A stretch of DNA of 5,121 nucleotides from an uncultured Bacteroidales bacterium (GCA_903917425.1 CAIXAQ010000587.1:1-5121), one strand, 5' to 3'. Counted from the first letter of the stretch, positions 1-5,121 are shown. Numbers and translations are program-made. The notes: generated from the sequence alone by a model not told the origin.

Positions 1-1
1 C

Positions 2-274
2 CTAAAGGATAAACACATCCAAGTATTTGTAGGCATACAACCAAATCAGGACGGTCAAATCGATAGTTTATTGACTAATTATACAAATGGGACAGAATTT
101 GGACCAGATACGAGTGTCATTATAACTGACAGAAATAATATATTTATGAAAGAGGCTATACGAATTACTGAATTAATACCAGATTGGGACGTTATCTACC
201 AAAGAGGATTAATTGTAAGCAGAAGCCTCATGATTACATTTGACGATAATATGAAAAAAAAATACGCACGCTAA
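2..274 (+). CDS. C-terminal part of an unrecognised protein (5' end outside the window)
   Basis: The frame is open from the first full codon at base 2 to a TAA at 272-274, giving about 90 residues of C-terminus. A TTG at 71 could be read as a start, but the frame continues upstream without a stop and upstream residues (LKDKHIQVFVGIQPNQDGQ) look equally coding, so I treat the gene as running in from the left. The fragment has alternating hydrophobic and polar stretches (IQVFVGIQ, TSVIITD, WDVIYQRGLIVSRSLMITF) that suggest a small soluble alpha/beta fold, and a basic tail ending KKKYAR. There is no membrane segment and no motif I can assign to a family, so no function is proposed. No clear terminator hairpin with a T-run follows the stop; a purine-rich stretch and tandem repeats do. 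That it is a real gene is likely but not certain, because only the end is visible. Confidence 0.6.
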   Translation, partial: LKDKHIQVFVGIQPNQDGQIDSLLTNYTNGTEFGPDTSVIITDRNNIFMKEAIRITELIPDWDVIYQRGLIVSRSLMITFDDNMKKKYAR

Positions 275-299
275 TCGAGTAGACGGCCCCGCCAGCAAA

Positions 300-341
300 T
301 ACTGAGGAGTGCGAGAGGGGATTAGAGAGGCTGGGGATGGA
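300..341 (+). other. Purine-rich G/A tract before the tandem arrays
   Basis: The + strand here is strongly biased to G and A, with runs such as GAGAGGGG and GAGAGGCTGGGG, and it leads straight into the heptad array. No ORF or hairpin explains it. It may be a decayed extension of the tandem arrays, but no clear 7-base unit can be read in it. Confidence 0.4.
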
Positions 342-402
342 AATGGATAATGGACAATGGATAATGGACAATGGACAATGGACAATGGATAATGGATAAT
401 GG
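342..402 (+). repeat. Heptanucleotide tandem array, unit AATGGAY (8.7 copies)
   Basis: Eight full 7-base units AATGGA(T/C) plus the partial unit AATGG follow each other without any other substitution. The last base varies in the order T, C, T, C, C, C, T, T. The array lies in non-coding DNA 67 bases after the stop of the upstream gene and is directly followed by a second heptad array with a different unit. Seven is not a multiple of three, so copy changes would not be tolerated within a gene, which fits its intergenic position. Comparable short tandemly repeated heptamers are known from cyanobacterial and other bacterial genomes; their function is unknown. Copy number may vary between strains by slippage. 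Confidence 0.95.
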
Positions 403-403
403 T

Positions 404-445
404 TCTTAGTTATGGGTTATTTGTTAATCGTTATTCGTTGATCGT
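404..445 (+). repeat. Second, degenerate heptanucleotide array, consensus near TATTCGT
   Basis: Six consecutive 7-base units can be read: TCTTAGT, TATGGGT, TATTTGT, TAATCGT, TATTCGT and TGATCGT. All begin with T and end in GT, and the last three share CGT. A seventh, more decayed unit, TGTTTGG, leads into the dispersed repeat that begins at about 450. The same heptad TATTCGT occurs once at 2764-2770, just before the second copy of that dispersed repeat, so this array probably belongs to the edge of the repeat and has expanded only in this copy. Confidence 0.7.
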
Positions 446-449
446 TGTT

Positions 450-554
450 TGGGTGCCTGTAATAGGGCTTTAGAGGGAATAACGTTTTTTTCGATCAGCA
501 ATAAAGAATACCTATAACACGGAAAAAACTTATGAAGCGGATGCCCGATGCGCG
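450..554 (+). repeat. Dispersed intergenic repeat, copy 1 (about 105 bp)
   Basis: This stretch aligns without gaps, at a constant offset of 2323 bases, with 2773-2877. I count 14 mismatches in 105 positions, about 87% identity. The longest shared blocks are CCTGTAATAGGGCTT (456-470) and ACACGGAAAAAAC (517-529), and TATGAAGCGGATGC (531-544) is also shared. Weaker similarity may go on to about 570 if a 2-base gap is allowed. A partial internal echo lies at about 562-584, where AATACCTATA recurs as at 507-516. The element has no ORF and no terminal inverted repeats that I can see. The two copies are in the same orientation and bracket the histidine kinase gene. Confidence 0.9.
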
Positions 555-713
555 GAAATGAGAAATAAAAAATACCTATACGCGCAATTACCAGAGATAT
601 AAATTGAAAAGATTGCCTAATTGAAGATTTGACCTGGACTCAAAAGGAAAGCAGATTAGAAAATTATACCCTCATGGATTACAAATCAGCTCCAAATGGC
701 GAGAGTATAGGCG
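555..713. other. Non-coding AT-rich stretch after repeat copy 1
   Basis: Apart from the short partial echo of the dispersed repeat at about 562-584, I see no gene, RNA or convincing terminator here. Two + strand frames stay open across 605-756 and run into the 3' end of the opposing kinase gene, but neither has a good start. The kinase transcript on the minus strand would have to end here; no stem followed by a T-run is visible. Confidence 0.5.
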
Positions 714-2393
714 TTATGAGTTTTGGGTTAAATTCGATTTAGGCAAAATAAAATAAAACGTACTTCCTTCCTGTGTGCTGCTTTCAACCCAAATGCGGCC
801 CCCGTGTTTTCTGATAAATTCATTACATAACAGCAATCCCAATCCTGTGCTGGGTTCGTCAGCAGTACCTTTGCGGCCTATATTTGCATCGAGTTTGAAC
901 AAGTTGGAAATCATTTCAGCATTCATGCCGATGCCTGAATCTTTCACTGCAAATACAATGTTATCGTCACCAGATGGCTTTGCTGATATATTTACAAATC
1001 CACCTGATGGTGTAAACTTTACAGCATTTGATGCAAAGTTGCGAATGGTTGATGCTAACATATTTTCATCGGCTATAACTTCAATATTTTCTGGAATGTC
1101 GAGGGTTACAGCAATTCCTTTTTTTTCGGCCAGATCTACCAGCGGTTGGATGGTTGATGTTACTACATGCAATACAAGCAGAGACTTAGGCTCAAATTTT
1201 ATAGCATCCTGCTGTATACGTGCCCATTCCAGAAGGTTAGTGAGAAGGCTATACAGATTGTTGGCTGAATTGTTCAAACTAATCGAAATTTTCTGAAGAT
1301 CATCAGTCGTCAACGTATTCAGTTCTTTTGCCATTATTTCCGTTAAACCTAAAAATCCGTTAAAAGGGCCACGCAGGTCGTGGGCTATAATAGAGAAAAA
1401 CTTGTCTTTTTCGGCAATAACATTTTCAAGTTCAGCATTTTTACGCTTTATTTCTTCTTCAGTAAATTTCCGTTCGGTAATATCGCGAATGGTACCAACC
1501 ATAAGTATTGGCTGATTCAGAATATTGTATTTTACCTCGCCTTTTCCATATACCCAGCGTTCAGTCTTATCATTTAGCCGCACAATTTTATACTCTTTAT
1601 CAAATATTCCATTCTTTCCAATAACTTCATCCCTGAAATAATCTGCCATAACCTGCTGCCAGTCGGGATGGATTATGGACGTCCAACTTTCAAAAGACTT
1701 AACAAAGTCAGAACTAATACCAAATATATGATCGAGAACTTCGGAACTTATCCATTTATCGGCAACAATATCAAATGAATAAGCACCAAGTTGAGCCAAT
1801 TCCTGAATTTCACGTAAAAACTTATCATTCTGCTTCAGGATTTCAATTTTTCTGTAGGATTCGGAAATATCGACTGCTGTTATAACGCATTGGTTCGCAT
1901 TTTTTGAAATAATGCCTGTTAAGGTCAGGGCTATAGGTGCTAAGTGGTTTGCTTCTAATGTGACTTCGCAGGTTTGCAGTTCAAGGCTGTTAAAAATATT
2001 AGAAAGAAAAAGGTTGAAAGCCGGTTTTGATTCATCTGAAATATAAACTCCAAATCTTCTGTTTATCAATTCGGATTGATCCTTACCGAGTATAATTGCA
2101 CCTTTCAGGTTTACCTCTTTTATTTCACCATTTATGGACAGTGTAAAATAGCCGATAAGTGTAAAATTGAATAATTCATTATATTTTTTGGTTGCTAATT
2201 CCGCTTCTTTGTTTGAGAGTATGAGTTCCTGGTTTTGTAATTCAAGTTCAACCTGGTATACCTGAAGTTCATGAATTAGTTTTAATGCATCGACTTCGCT
2301 GAAACGGAGATCCGTGCCAGATGAATTGTTTTTAAGGAACGCTTCCGCTTTAGCACGAAGGAGGGTTGCTTCGGATAAGTTAATTTTATTCAT
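714..2393 (-). CDS. Cytosolic PAS-PAS sensor histidine kinase
   Basis: This gene encodes a two-component sensor kinase that should autophosphorylate on a histidine and pass the phosphate to a response regulator. Numbering is from the ATG at 2393 (559 residues). Residues 36-75 are a coiled coil with the pattern LIHELQVYQVELELQNQEL, common at the start of soluble PAS kinases. PAS 1 spans about 70-178 (FNFTLIGYFTLSINGEIKEVN). PAS 2 spans about 191-308 and has a PAC-type end (MVGTIRDITERK). A linker helix leads to the HisKA domain with the H-box FFSIIAHDLRGP (332-343, phospho-acceptor H338). The HATPase domain shows the N-box (N452, N456), the G1 box DSGIG (485-489) and the G2 box GLGL (517-520), so all key catalytic motifs are present. 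There are no membrane segments and no receiver domain; ligand and partner regulator are unknown. An in-frame GTG at 2429 would add 12 residues. I prefer the ATG because the protein then begins as in relatives; neither start has a Shine-Dalgarno sequence. Confidence 0.95.
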   Translation of the reverse strand: MNKINLSEATLLRAKAEAFLKNNSSGTDLRFSEVDALKLIHELQVYQVELELQNQELILSNKEAELATKKYNELFNFTLIGYFTLSINGEIKEVNLKGAIILGKDQSELINRRFGVYISDESKPAFNLFLSNIFNSLELQTCEVTLEANHLAPIALTLTGIISKNANQCVITAVDISESYRKIEILKQNDKFLREIQELAQLGAYSFDIVADKWISSEVLDHIFGISSDFVKSFESWTSIIHPDWQQVMADYFRDEVIGKNGIFDKEYKIVRLNDKTERWVYGKGEVKYNILNQPILMVGTIRDITERKFTEEEIKRKNAELENVIAEKDKFFSIIAHDLRGPFNGFLGLTEIMAKELNTLTTDDLQKISISLNNSANNLYSLLTNLLEWARIQQDAIKFEPKSLLVLHVVTSTIQPLVDLAEKKGIAVTLDIPENIEVIADENMLASTIRNFASNAVKFTPSGGFVNISAKPSGDDNIVFAVKDSGIGMNAEMISNLFKLDANIGRKGTADEPSTGLGLLLCNEFIRKHGGRIWVESSTQEGSTFYFILPKSNLTQNS

Positions 2394-2442
2394 TCTACAA
2401 AGTGCTTGTACAATTAGTTTTCTTATCACGGAAATATAGCTT

Positions 2443-2462
2443 AAAGAAAGTATGCTTTCTTT
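2443..2462. promoter_or_regulatory. Perfect 8-bp hairpin/palindrome upstream of the kinase gene
   Basis: The arms AAAGAAAG (2443-2450) and CTTTCTTT (2455-2462) are perfectly complementary around a 4-base loop. The element ends 13 bases upstream of the alternative GTG and 49 bases upstream of the ATG of the kinase gene. It could be an operator for a dimeric regulator or a hairpin in the leader RNA. On the minus strand, TATATTTC lies between the palindrome and the GTG and matches the -7 consensus TAnnTTTG at seven of eight positions, but no -33 element is at the right distance. A role in kinase expression is inference. Confidence 0.45.
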
Positions 2463-2763
2463 TGCAGTTTGAGGTCCGTAAGCAAATTCGTAAGCGAAGT
2501 AATGTGTATTTCTAACTACTCAGGTCACAAAATTGAAATCGGGTGAGAAAGGCTTAAATGTAAGGCAGCCCTGTTAACTTAGACAGATGACTCAATACAA
2601 AGTTAGTAACTAATTACGGGATTTAATGGGATTGCAAAAAATATTCAGTTATAATCAGATCTTATACAGAACAAATAGAACTATTGTGAATATTGCGGAC
2701 AAAGTGTGCCAGTAATCCAGTGAAAGAGTGCAAGCAGGCAAGAAATTGAATTATTGATTGGAT
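2463..2763. other. Non-coding stretch between kinase gene and repeat copy 2
   Basis: About 300 bases without an ORF of useful length on either strand. A short direct repeat, CGTAAGC, occurs at 2477-2483 and 2489-2495, 12 bases apart. On the minus strand TAACTTTG (2605-2598) fits the Bacteroidota -7 consensus and could serve the kinase gene with a leader of about 200 bases, but no -33 TTTG lies at the expected distance, so I do not call it a promoter. Nothing else stands out. Confidence 0.4.
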
Positions 2764-2772
2764 TATTCGTTC

Positions 2773-2877
2773 TGGGTTCCTGTAATAGGGCTTAAGCGGG
2801 AATAACTTTTTTCCCGATAAGCAATAAGAAATACCAAAAACACGGAAAAAACGTATGAAGCGGATGCGCGGTGCGCG
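2773..2877 (+). repeat. Dispersed intergenic repeat, copy 2 (about 105 bp)
   Basis: This is the partner of 450-554, in the same orientation, about 87% identical and with no gaps over 105 bases. It is preceded by a single TATTCGT heptad at 2764-2770, where copy 1 has a whole array of similar heptads. Its right part contains alternating GCGC-type sequence (ATGCGCGGTGCGCGATCGGG, 2864-2883). No ORF is seen. Two copies within 2.4 kb suggest a multicopy family in this genome. Recombination between them would remove or duplicate the kinase gene. Confidence 0.9.
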
Positions 2878-2931
2878 ATCGGGAGTTAAATAAGTTTTAG
2901 TTTTGTGTTTTTAGCAGAAGAATAATAATCA

Positions 2932-2962
2932 TTGTTTTCGCTATACAAATATTGTATATTTG
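2932..2962 (+). promoter_or_regulatory. Candidate Bacteroidota-type promoter
   Basis: TATATTTG at 2955-2962 matches the Bacteroidota -7 consensus TAnnTTTG exactly, and TTG at 2932-2934 lies 20 bases upstream, the spacing expected for the -33 element of the primary sigma factor in this phylum. Transcription would begin near 2969 and run rightward. No convincing ORF follows within several hundred bases; the first ATG (2984) gives only 15 codons. The -7 element lies inside an imperfect palindrome (2941-2967), which suggests that a regulator binds over it. Confidence 0.5.
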
Positions 2963-2967
2963 TGTAG
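2941..2967. promoter_or_regulatory. 27-bp imperfect palindrome over the promoter (possible operator)
   Basis: CTATACAAATA (2941-2951) and TATTTGTGTAG (2957-2967) are inverted copies with 10 of 11 positions matching, around the centre TTGTA. A shorter perfect form is ATACAA-ata-TTGTAT (2943-2957). It covers the candidate -7 element, the usual place for a repressor site. The identity of any binding protein cannot be told from the sequence. Confidence 0.45.
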
Positions 2968-2968
2968 T

Positions 2969-3270
2969 AGATCAACTTAATACATGCCCCATATTCCTTT
3001 TATAGCGGTAAAGAGTGATTTAGCGGAATAAATCAGCAATAATGAGTACCTGGATTTCCCTGCCGCGAAACAGCATAAGCTGTCGCCTTTAGTACTAAGT
3101 ATTACATTTTCCACCTATTTCCCATGATATTTCTCCTCGTATTCAAGGAGAAACCGCTGCTTTTGTATTGCGACAGGCATGGGAACCTACATTGACACTG
3201 AACTGCTGTAGAAGGATTAATGCAAATATTAGCCTGCCTCGTACACAAATGCATTGGTGCCTGCCAATGA
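2969..3270 (+). other. Gene-free stretch with three hairpins; possible non-coding RNA
   Basis: Downstream of the candidate promoter, this stretch has only ORFs of about 20 codons or fewer but contains three inverted repeats. The first is ACAGC-ataa-GCTGT (3070-3083), with outer pairs GCG/CGC across a 2-base bulge (3065-3086). The second is TTTCTCCT/AGGAGAAA with an 8-base loop (3130-3153). The third is CATTGG-tgcctg-CCAATG (3252-3269). These could be the stems of an untranslated RNA or the remains of a decayed gene. None is followed by a long T-run, so no terminator is evident. I do not recognise an RNA family. Confidence is low because short hairpins are frequent by chance. Confidence 0.3.
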
Positions 3271-3390
3271 GAAATAACAGAAATAAATTGAAATGATTGA
3301 TTTTGCTACTTACAAATTGCTTTGGAATACATTAATAGTTGTTCTTCTATAGCTAATCAGTTAGCTTAATACAATGACAAACAGATATGT
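3271..3390. other. Non-coding AT-rich stretch with a small hairpin
   Basis: No gene is visible. The only structure is AGCTAA-tcag-TTAGCT (3351-3366), a perfect 6-bp stem with a 4-base loop, without a following T-run. Confidence 0.35.
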
Positions 3391-3493
3391 GCCACAGATT
3401 ACACAAATTACGCAGAAAAATATTCATTTAATTGGAATCAAATTTCATTTATAAAAACTGCTGAAAGCAGTTTAAATCTGTGAAATCTGTGGC
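3391..3493. repeat. 103-bp inverted-repeat element (GCCACAGATT ... AATCTGTGGC)
   Basis: The outer 20 bases GCCACAGATTACACAAATTA (3391-3410) and their inverted partner (3474-3493, reading AAATCTGTGAAATCTGTGGC) match at 17 of 20 positions. Directly inside the right arm is a perfect 8-bp stem with a 3-base loop, AAACTGCT-gaa-AGCAGTTT (3455-3473). Motifs of the form CCACAGATTACACAGATT are, from general knowledge, widely dispersed in Bacteroidota and other environmental genomes as non-coding repeats. No ORF lies inside, so this would be a MITE-like or REP-like element. It ends 119 bases before the kaiC start. No target-site duplication was seen next to the arms. Confidence 0.65.
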
Positions 3494-3506
3494 CAAATTA
3501 CCTTTG
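3477..3506 (+). promoter_or_regulatory. Candidate promoter for kaiC
   Basis: TACCTTTG at 3499-3506 matches the Bacteroidota -7 consensus TAnnTTTG. The best -33 candidate is TCTG at 3477-3480, 18 bases upstream and one base off TTTG; it lies within the right arm of the inverted-repeat element. Transcription from here would give a kaiC leader of about 100 bases. The -7 match is exact, but a match of this length is expected by chance now and then. Confidence 0.35.
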
Positions 3507-3570
3507 ATCAAGCTGATTTGTTACGTTCTTCTTTATGGACTAAACGGAAAGGATTCTGACTGATTGGAAC

Positions 3571-3583
3571 TAAAACTGTTTTA
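3571..3583. promoter_or_regulatory. 13-bp perfect palindrome upstream of the kaiC ribosome binding site
   Basis: TAAAAC-T-GTTTTA is a perfect inverted repeat with a 1-base centre, 14 bases before the Shine-Dalgarno sequence. It could be an operator in the kaiC leader, but AT-rich palindromes of this size arise easily by chance. Confidence 0.25.
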
Positions 3584-3597
3584 AAATTAAATAAGAT

Positions 3598-3604
3598 AGG
3601 AGGG
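3598..3604 (+). promoter_or_regulatory. Strong Shine-Dalgarno sequence of kaiC
   Basis: AGGAGGG ends 8 bases before the ATG at 3613, near-ideal complementarity and spacing to the 16S rRNA tail. It fixes the kaiC start. It is unusual here, since the kinase gene has none and Bacteroidota generally do not rely on this signal. Confidence 0.85.
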
Positions 3605-3612
3605 TACTTCAC

Positions 3613-5121
3613 ATGGATAAAAAGACAAATGCATCACCAAACAAAACACTTCCCAAATCTCTTACAGGTATCCAGGGTTTGGACGAAATAACCGGGGGCG
3701 GAATACCCAAAGGGAGGCCAACGCTTGTCTGCGGAAGCGCTGGTTGTGGAAAAACCCTGTTTGCCATGGAGTTTCTCGTTCATGGCGCGATGATGTACAA
3801 CGAACCCGGCGTTTTTCTAGCCTTCGAGGAAACGGAAAAAGACCTGGCCGCAAACGTTGTTTCACTCGGTTATGACCTGGATAAATTAGTTGCAGACAAA
3901 AAAATGGTTCTCGACCATGTACATGTCGAACGCAAGGAAATTGAAGAAACTGGAGAATACGACCTGGAGGGTTTATTTATCCGGCTCAATTATGCAATTG
4001 ACAGTATAGGCGCCAAACGGGTGGTATTGGATACGATAGAAACGCTCTTTTCAGGTTTGCCAAATCCGCTTATATTGCGTTCCGAGCTCCGCCGCTTATT
4101 TCAATGGCTGAAAGAAAAAGGCGTAACAGCCATAGTTACCGGCGAGCGGGGTGAAGGTACACTCACGCGGCAGGGATTGGAAGAATACGTGAGTGATTGT
4201 GTTATTGTGCTCGACCACCGCGTTACGGAACAATCATCTACCCGTAGATTGCGGATCGTAAAATATCGGGGTTCAACCCATGGCACAAACGAGTATCCGT
4301 TCATCATCGAAGAAACCGGGTTTTCTGTTTTGCCCATCACCTCCATTGGACAGGAACACACAGTGTCGTCCGAACGGATATCAAGCGGTATCCCACGCCT
4401 GGATACCATGCTGGGCAATAAAGGGTATTACCGGGGAAGCATTGTGCTTGTCTCCGGCACAGCCGGTGTGGGGAAAAGCAGTTTAGCCGCATGTTTTTCC
4501 GATGCCGCCTGCGCTCGCGGAGAAAAAACACTCTATTTTGCGTTGGAAGAATCGCCCCGGCAGATTATGCGCAACATGCTTTCTATCGGCATCGATCTGG
4601 AACAATGGGACAAAAAGGGATTGTTAATATTTCACGCAAAACGCCCTACTTTTTACGGTTTAGAATCCTACCTGACCGCCATGCACAAAGCTGTGAATGA
4701 TTTTAAACCTAAGGTTGTGGTTATTGACCCTTTGAGCAGTTTTATCATCGGCACTAACCAGATTGAGGCCAAGTCAATGATCATGCGTATGGTCGACTTT
4801 TTAAAAATCAATCATATCAGTGTGTTTATGACACATTTGACAACTGGAGTGAGTGATTATACAGGAATAGATATATCATCATTAATTGACACATGGTTAC
4901 TCTTACGCGATATTGAATTAGGCGGAGAGCGCAACCGCGGAATGTACATACTCAAATCACGAGGAATGGCGCACTCGAATCAAATCCGTGAATTTAAATT
5001 AACCGACAATGGAGTGGAACTCCTCGATGTGTACGTTGGTCCTGAGGGTGTACTAACCGGCTCATCGAGAATTACAAAAGAAGCAAAAGAAAAAGCCGAA
5101 CAATTATTACGCAATCAGGAG
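3613..5121 (+). CDS. kaiC: KaiC-family double-domain ATPase/kinase (3' end outside the window)
   Basis: The product is a KaiC homologue, a tandem RecA-like ATPase that in cyanobacteria forms the hexamer at the core of the circadian clock; outside cyanobacteria the role is less clear. The CI domain covers about residues 13-240, with Walker A GSAGCGKT (41-48), the glutamate pair EE (72-73) and the Walker B aspartate D140 (RVVLDTIETLF). The CII domain covers about 255-480, with Walker A GTAGVGKS (282-289), EE (312-313) and D372 (VVVIDPLSSF). The segment GIDISSLIDTW carries S422-S423 where cyanobacterial KaiC has the autophosphorylated S431-T432, so both sites are hydroxyl residues. Residues 440-486 (ERNRG, KSRGMAHSNQIREF, VYVGPEGVLTGSSR) are typical of bacterial KaiC-like proteins. 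The start follows a strong Shine-Dalgarno sequence. Relatives are commonly about 560-580 residues; 503 are visible, and a charged helix has just begun, so only the C-terminal tail is missing. No kaiA or kaiB is in view. GC content is about 50% in samples, above the kinase gene. Confidence 0.96.
   Translation, partial: MDKKTNASPNKTLPKSLTGIQGLDEITGGGIPKGRPTLVCGSAGCGKTLFAMEFLVHGAMMYNEPGVFLAFEETEKDLAANVVSLGYDLDKLVADKKMVLDHVHVERKEIEETGEYDLEGLFIRLNYAIDSIGAKRVVLDTIETLFSGLPNPLILRSELRRLFQWLKEKGVTAIVTGERGEGTLTRQGLEEYVSDCVIVLDHRVTEQSSTRRLRIVKYRGSTHGTNEYPFIIEETGFSVLPITSIGQEHTVSSERISSGIPRLDTMLGNKGYYRGSIVLVSGTAGVGKSSLAACFSDAACARGEKTLYFALEESPRQIMRNMLSIGIDLEQWDKKGLLIFHAKRPTFYGLESYLTAMHKAVNDFKPKVVVIDPLSSFIIGTNQIEAKSMIMRMVDFLKINHISVFMTHLTTGVSDYTGIDISSLIDTWLLLRDIELGGERNRGMYILKSRGMAHSNQIREFKLTDNGVELLDVYVGPEGVLTGSSRITKEAKEKAEQLLRNQE

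Noticed and set aside
342..445. Heptad arrays as a CRISPR array or replication-origin iterons
   Set aside because: The units are 7 bases with no spacers, so not CRISPR. Iterons are usually longer and lie beside a replication initiator gene, which is absent.
605..756. Two overlapping + strand frames (605-742 and 625-756) running into the end of the kinase gene
   Set aside because: Both are under 50 codons. The only ATG (674) gives 22 residues, there is no start signal, and both overlap the 3' end of the opposing gene.
775..1296. 173-codon open frame on the + strand opposite the kinase gene
   Set aside because: It lies wholly antisense to the HisKA/HATPase part of a clear histidine kinase and its translation shows no domain-like pattern; it is a shadow of that gene.
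1380..1577. 65-codon open frame on the + strand rich in Phe and Ile
   Set aside because: It is antisense to the second PAS and linker region of the kinase; the hydrophobic look comes from the AT-rich complement.
2984..3092. Two short + strand ORFs after the promoter (15 codons from 2984 and 16 codons from 3042)
   Set aside because: They are too short and have no ribosome binding site. They could be leader peptides or gene remnants, but the sequence does not support a call.
3115..3180. 21-codon ORF on the minus strand (MPVAIQKQRFLLEYEEKYHGK)
   Set aside because: The composition looks protein-like, but an in-frame stop lies just upstream, there is no start signal, and it overlaps the hairpin at 3130-3153, so coding is unsupported.
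3455..3473. AAACTGCT-gaa-AGCAGTTT hairpin as a rho-independent terminator
   Set aside because: The stem is good, but only three T bases end it and AAATC follows, and no gene on the + strand ends just upstream; it is better seen as part of the inverted-repeat element.
3662..4700. Several open frames of 64-105 codons on both strands within kaiC
   Set aside because: All overlap the well-supported kaiC frame, have no ribosome binding site and read as low-complexity Arg/Pro/Ser-rich shadows.

Overview
The window looks like chromosomal DNA from an AT-rich bacterium, most likely of the phylum Bacteroidota. The reasons are indirect. There are exact matches to the Bacteroidota -7 promoter element TAnnTTTG. 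The sensor kinase gene has no recognisable Shine-Dalgarno sequence. Non-coding space is wide and full of short tandem and dispersed repeats of types I associate with environmental Bacteroidota genomes. No rRNA, tRNA, CRISPR array, transposase or phage gene was seen, so the taxonomic call is an inference.

Layout. Bases 2-274 are the 3' end of an unrecognised protein gene on the + strand. Bases 275-713 are non-coding: a purine-rich stretch, two abutting heptanucleotide tandem arrays (342-402 and 404-445), and copy 1 of a dispersed repeat of about 105 bp (450-554). Bases 714-2393 (or to 2429), minus strand, encode a soluble two-PAS sensor histidine kinase. Bases 2430-3612 are about 1.2 kb with no convincing gene. 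This stretch holds a perfect hairpin next to the kinase start, copy 2 of the dispersed repeat (2773-2877), a promoter overlapping an imperfect palindrome (2932-2967), a run of hairpins that could be a non-coding RNA (about 2969-3270), and an inverted-repeat element (3391-3493). From 3613 to the window edge a KaiC-family double RecA-type ATPase runs on the + strand. It is preceded by a strong Shine-Dalgarno sequence and is cut by the end of the window after 503 codons.

How the parts may relate. The kinase and the KaiC homologue are divergently oriented and both belong to signalling families, but they are separated by 1.2 kb of repeat-rich DNA, and nothing in the sequence shows that they act together. 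No kaiA or kaiB lies in the window; kaiB-like genes could lie downstream of the cut end. The kaiC gene is clearly richer in GC than the kinase gene (about 50% against 38% in hand-counted samples) and has a textbook Shine-Dalgarno sequence, which together hint at a different origin. The most unusual content is in the non-coding DNA: the direct repeats bracketing the kinase gene, the heptad arrays, and the promoter-plus-hairpins stretch without an ORF.
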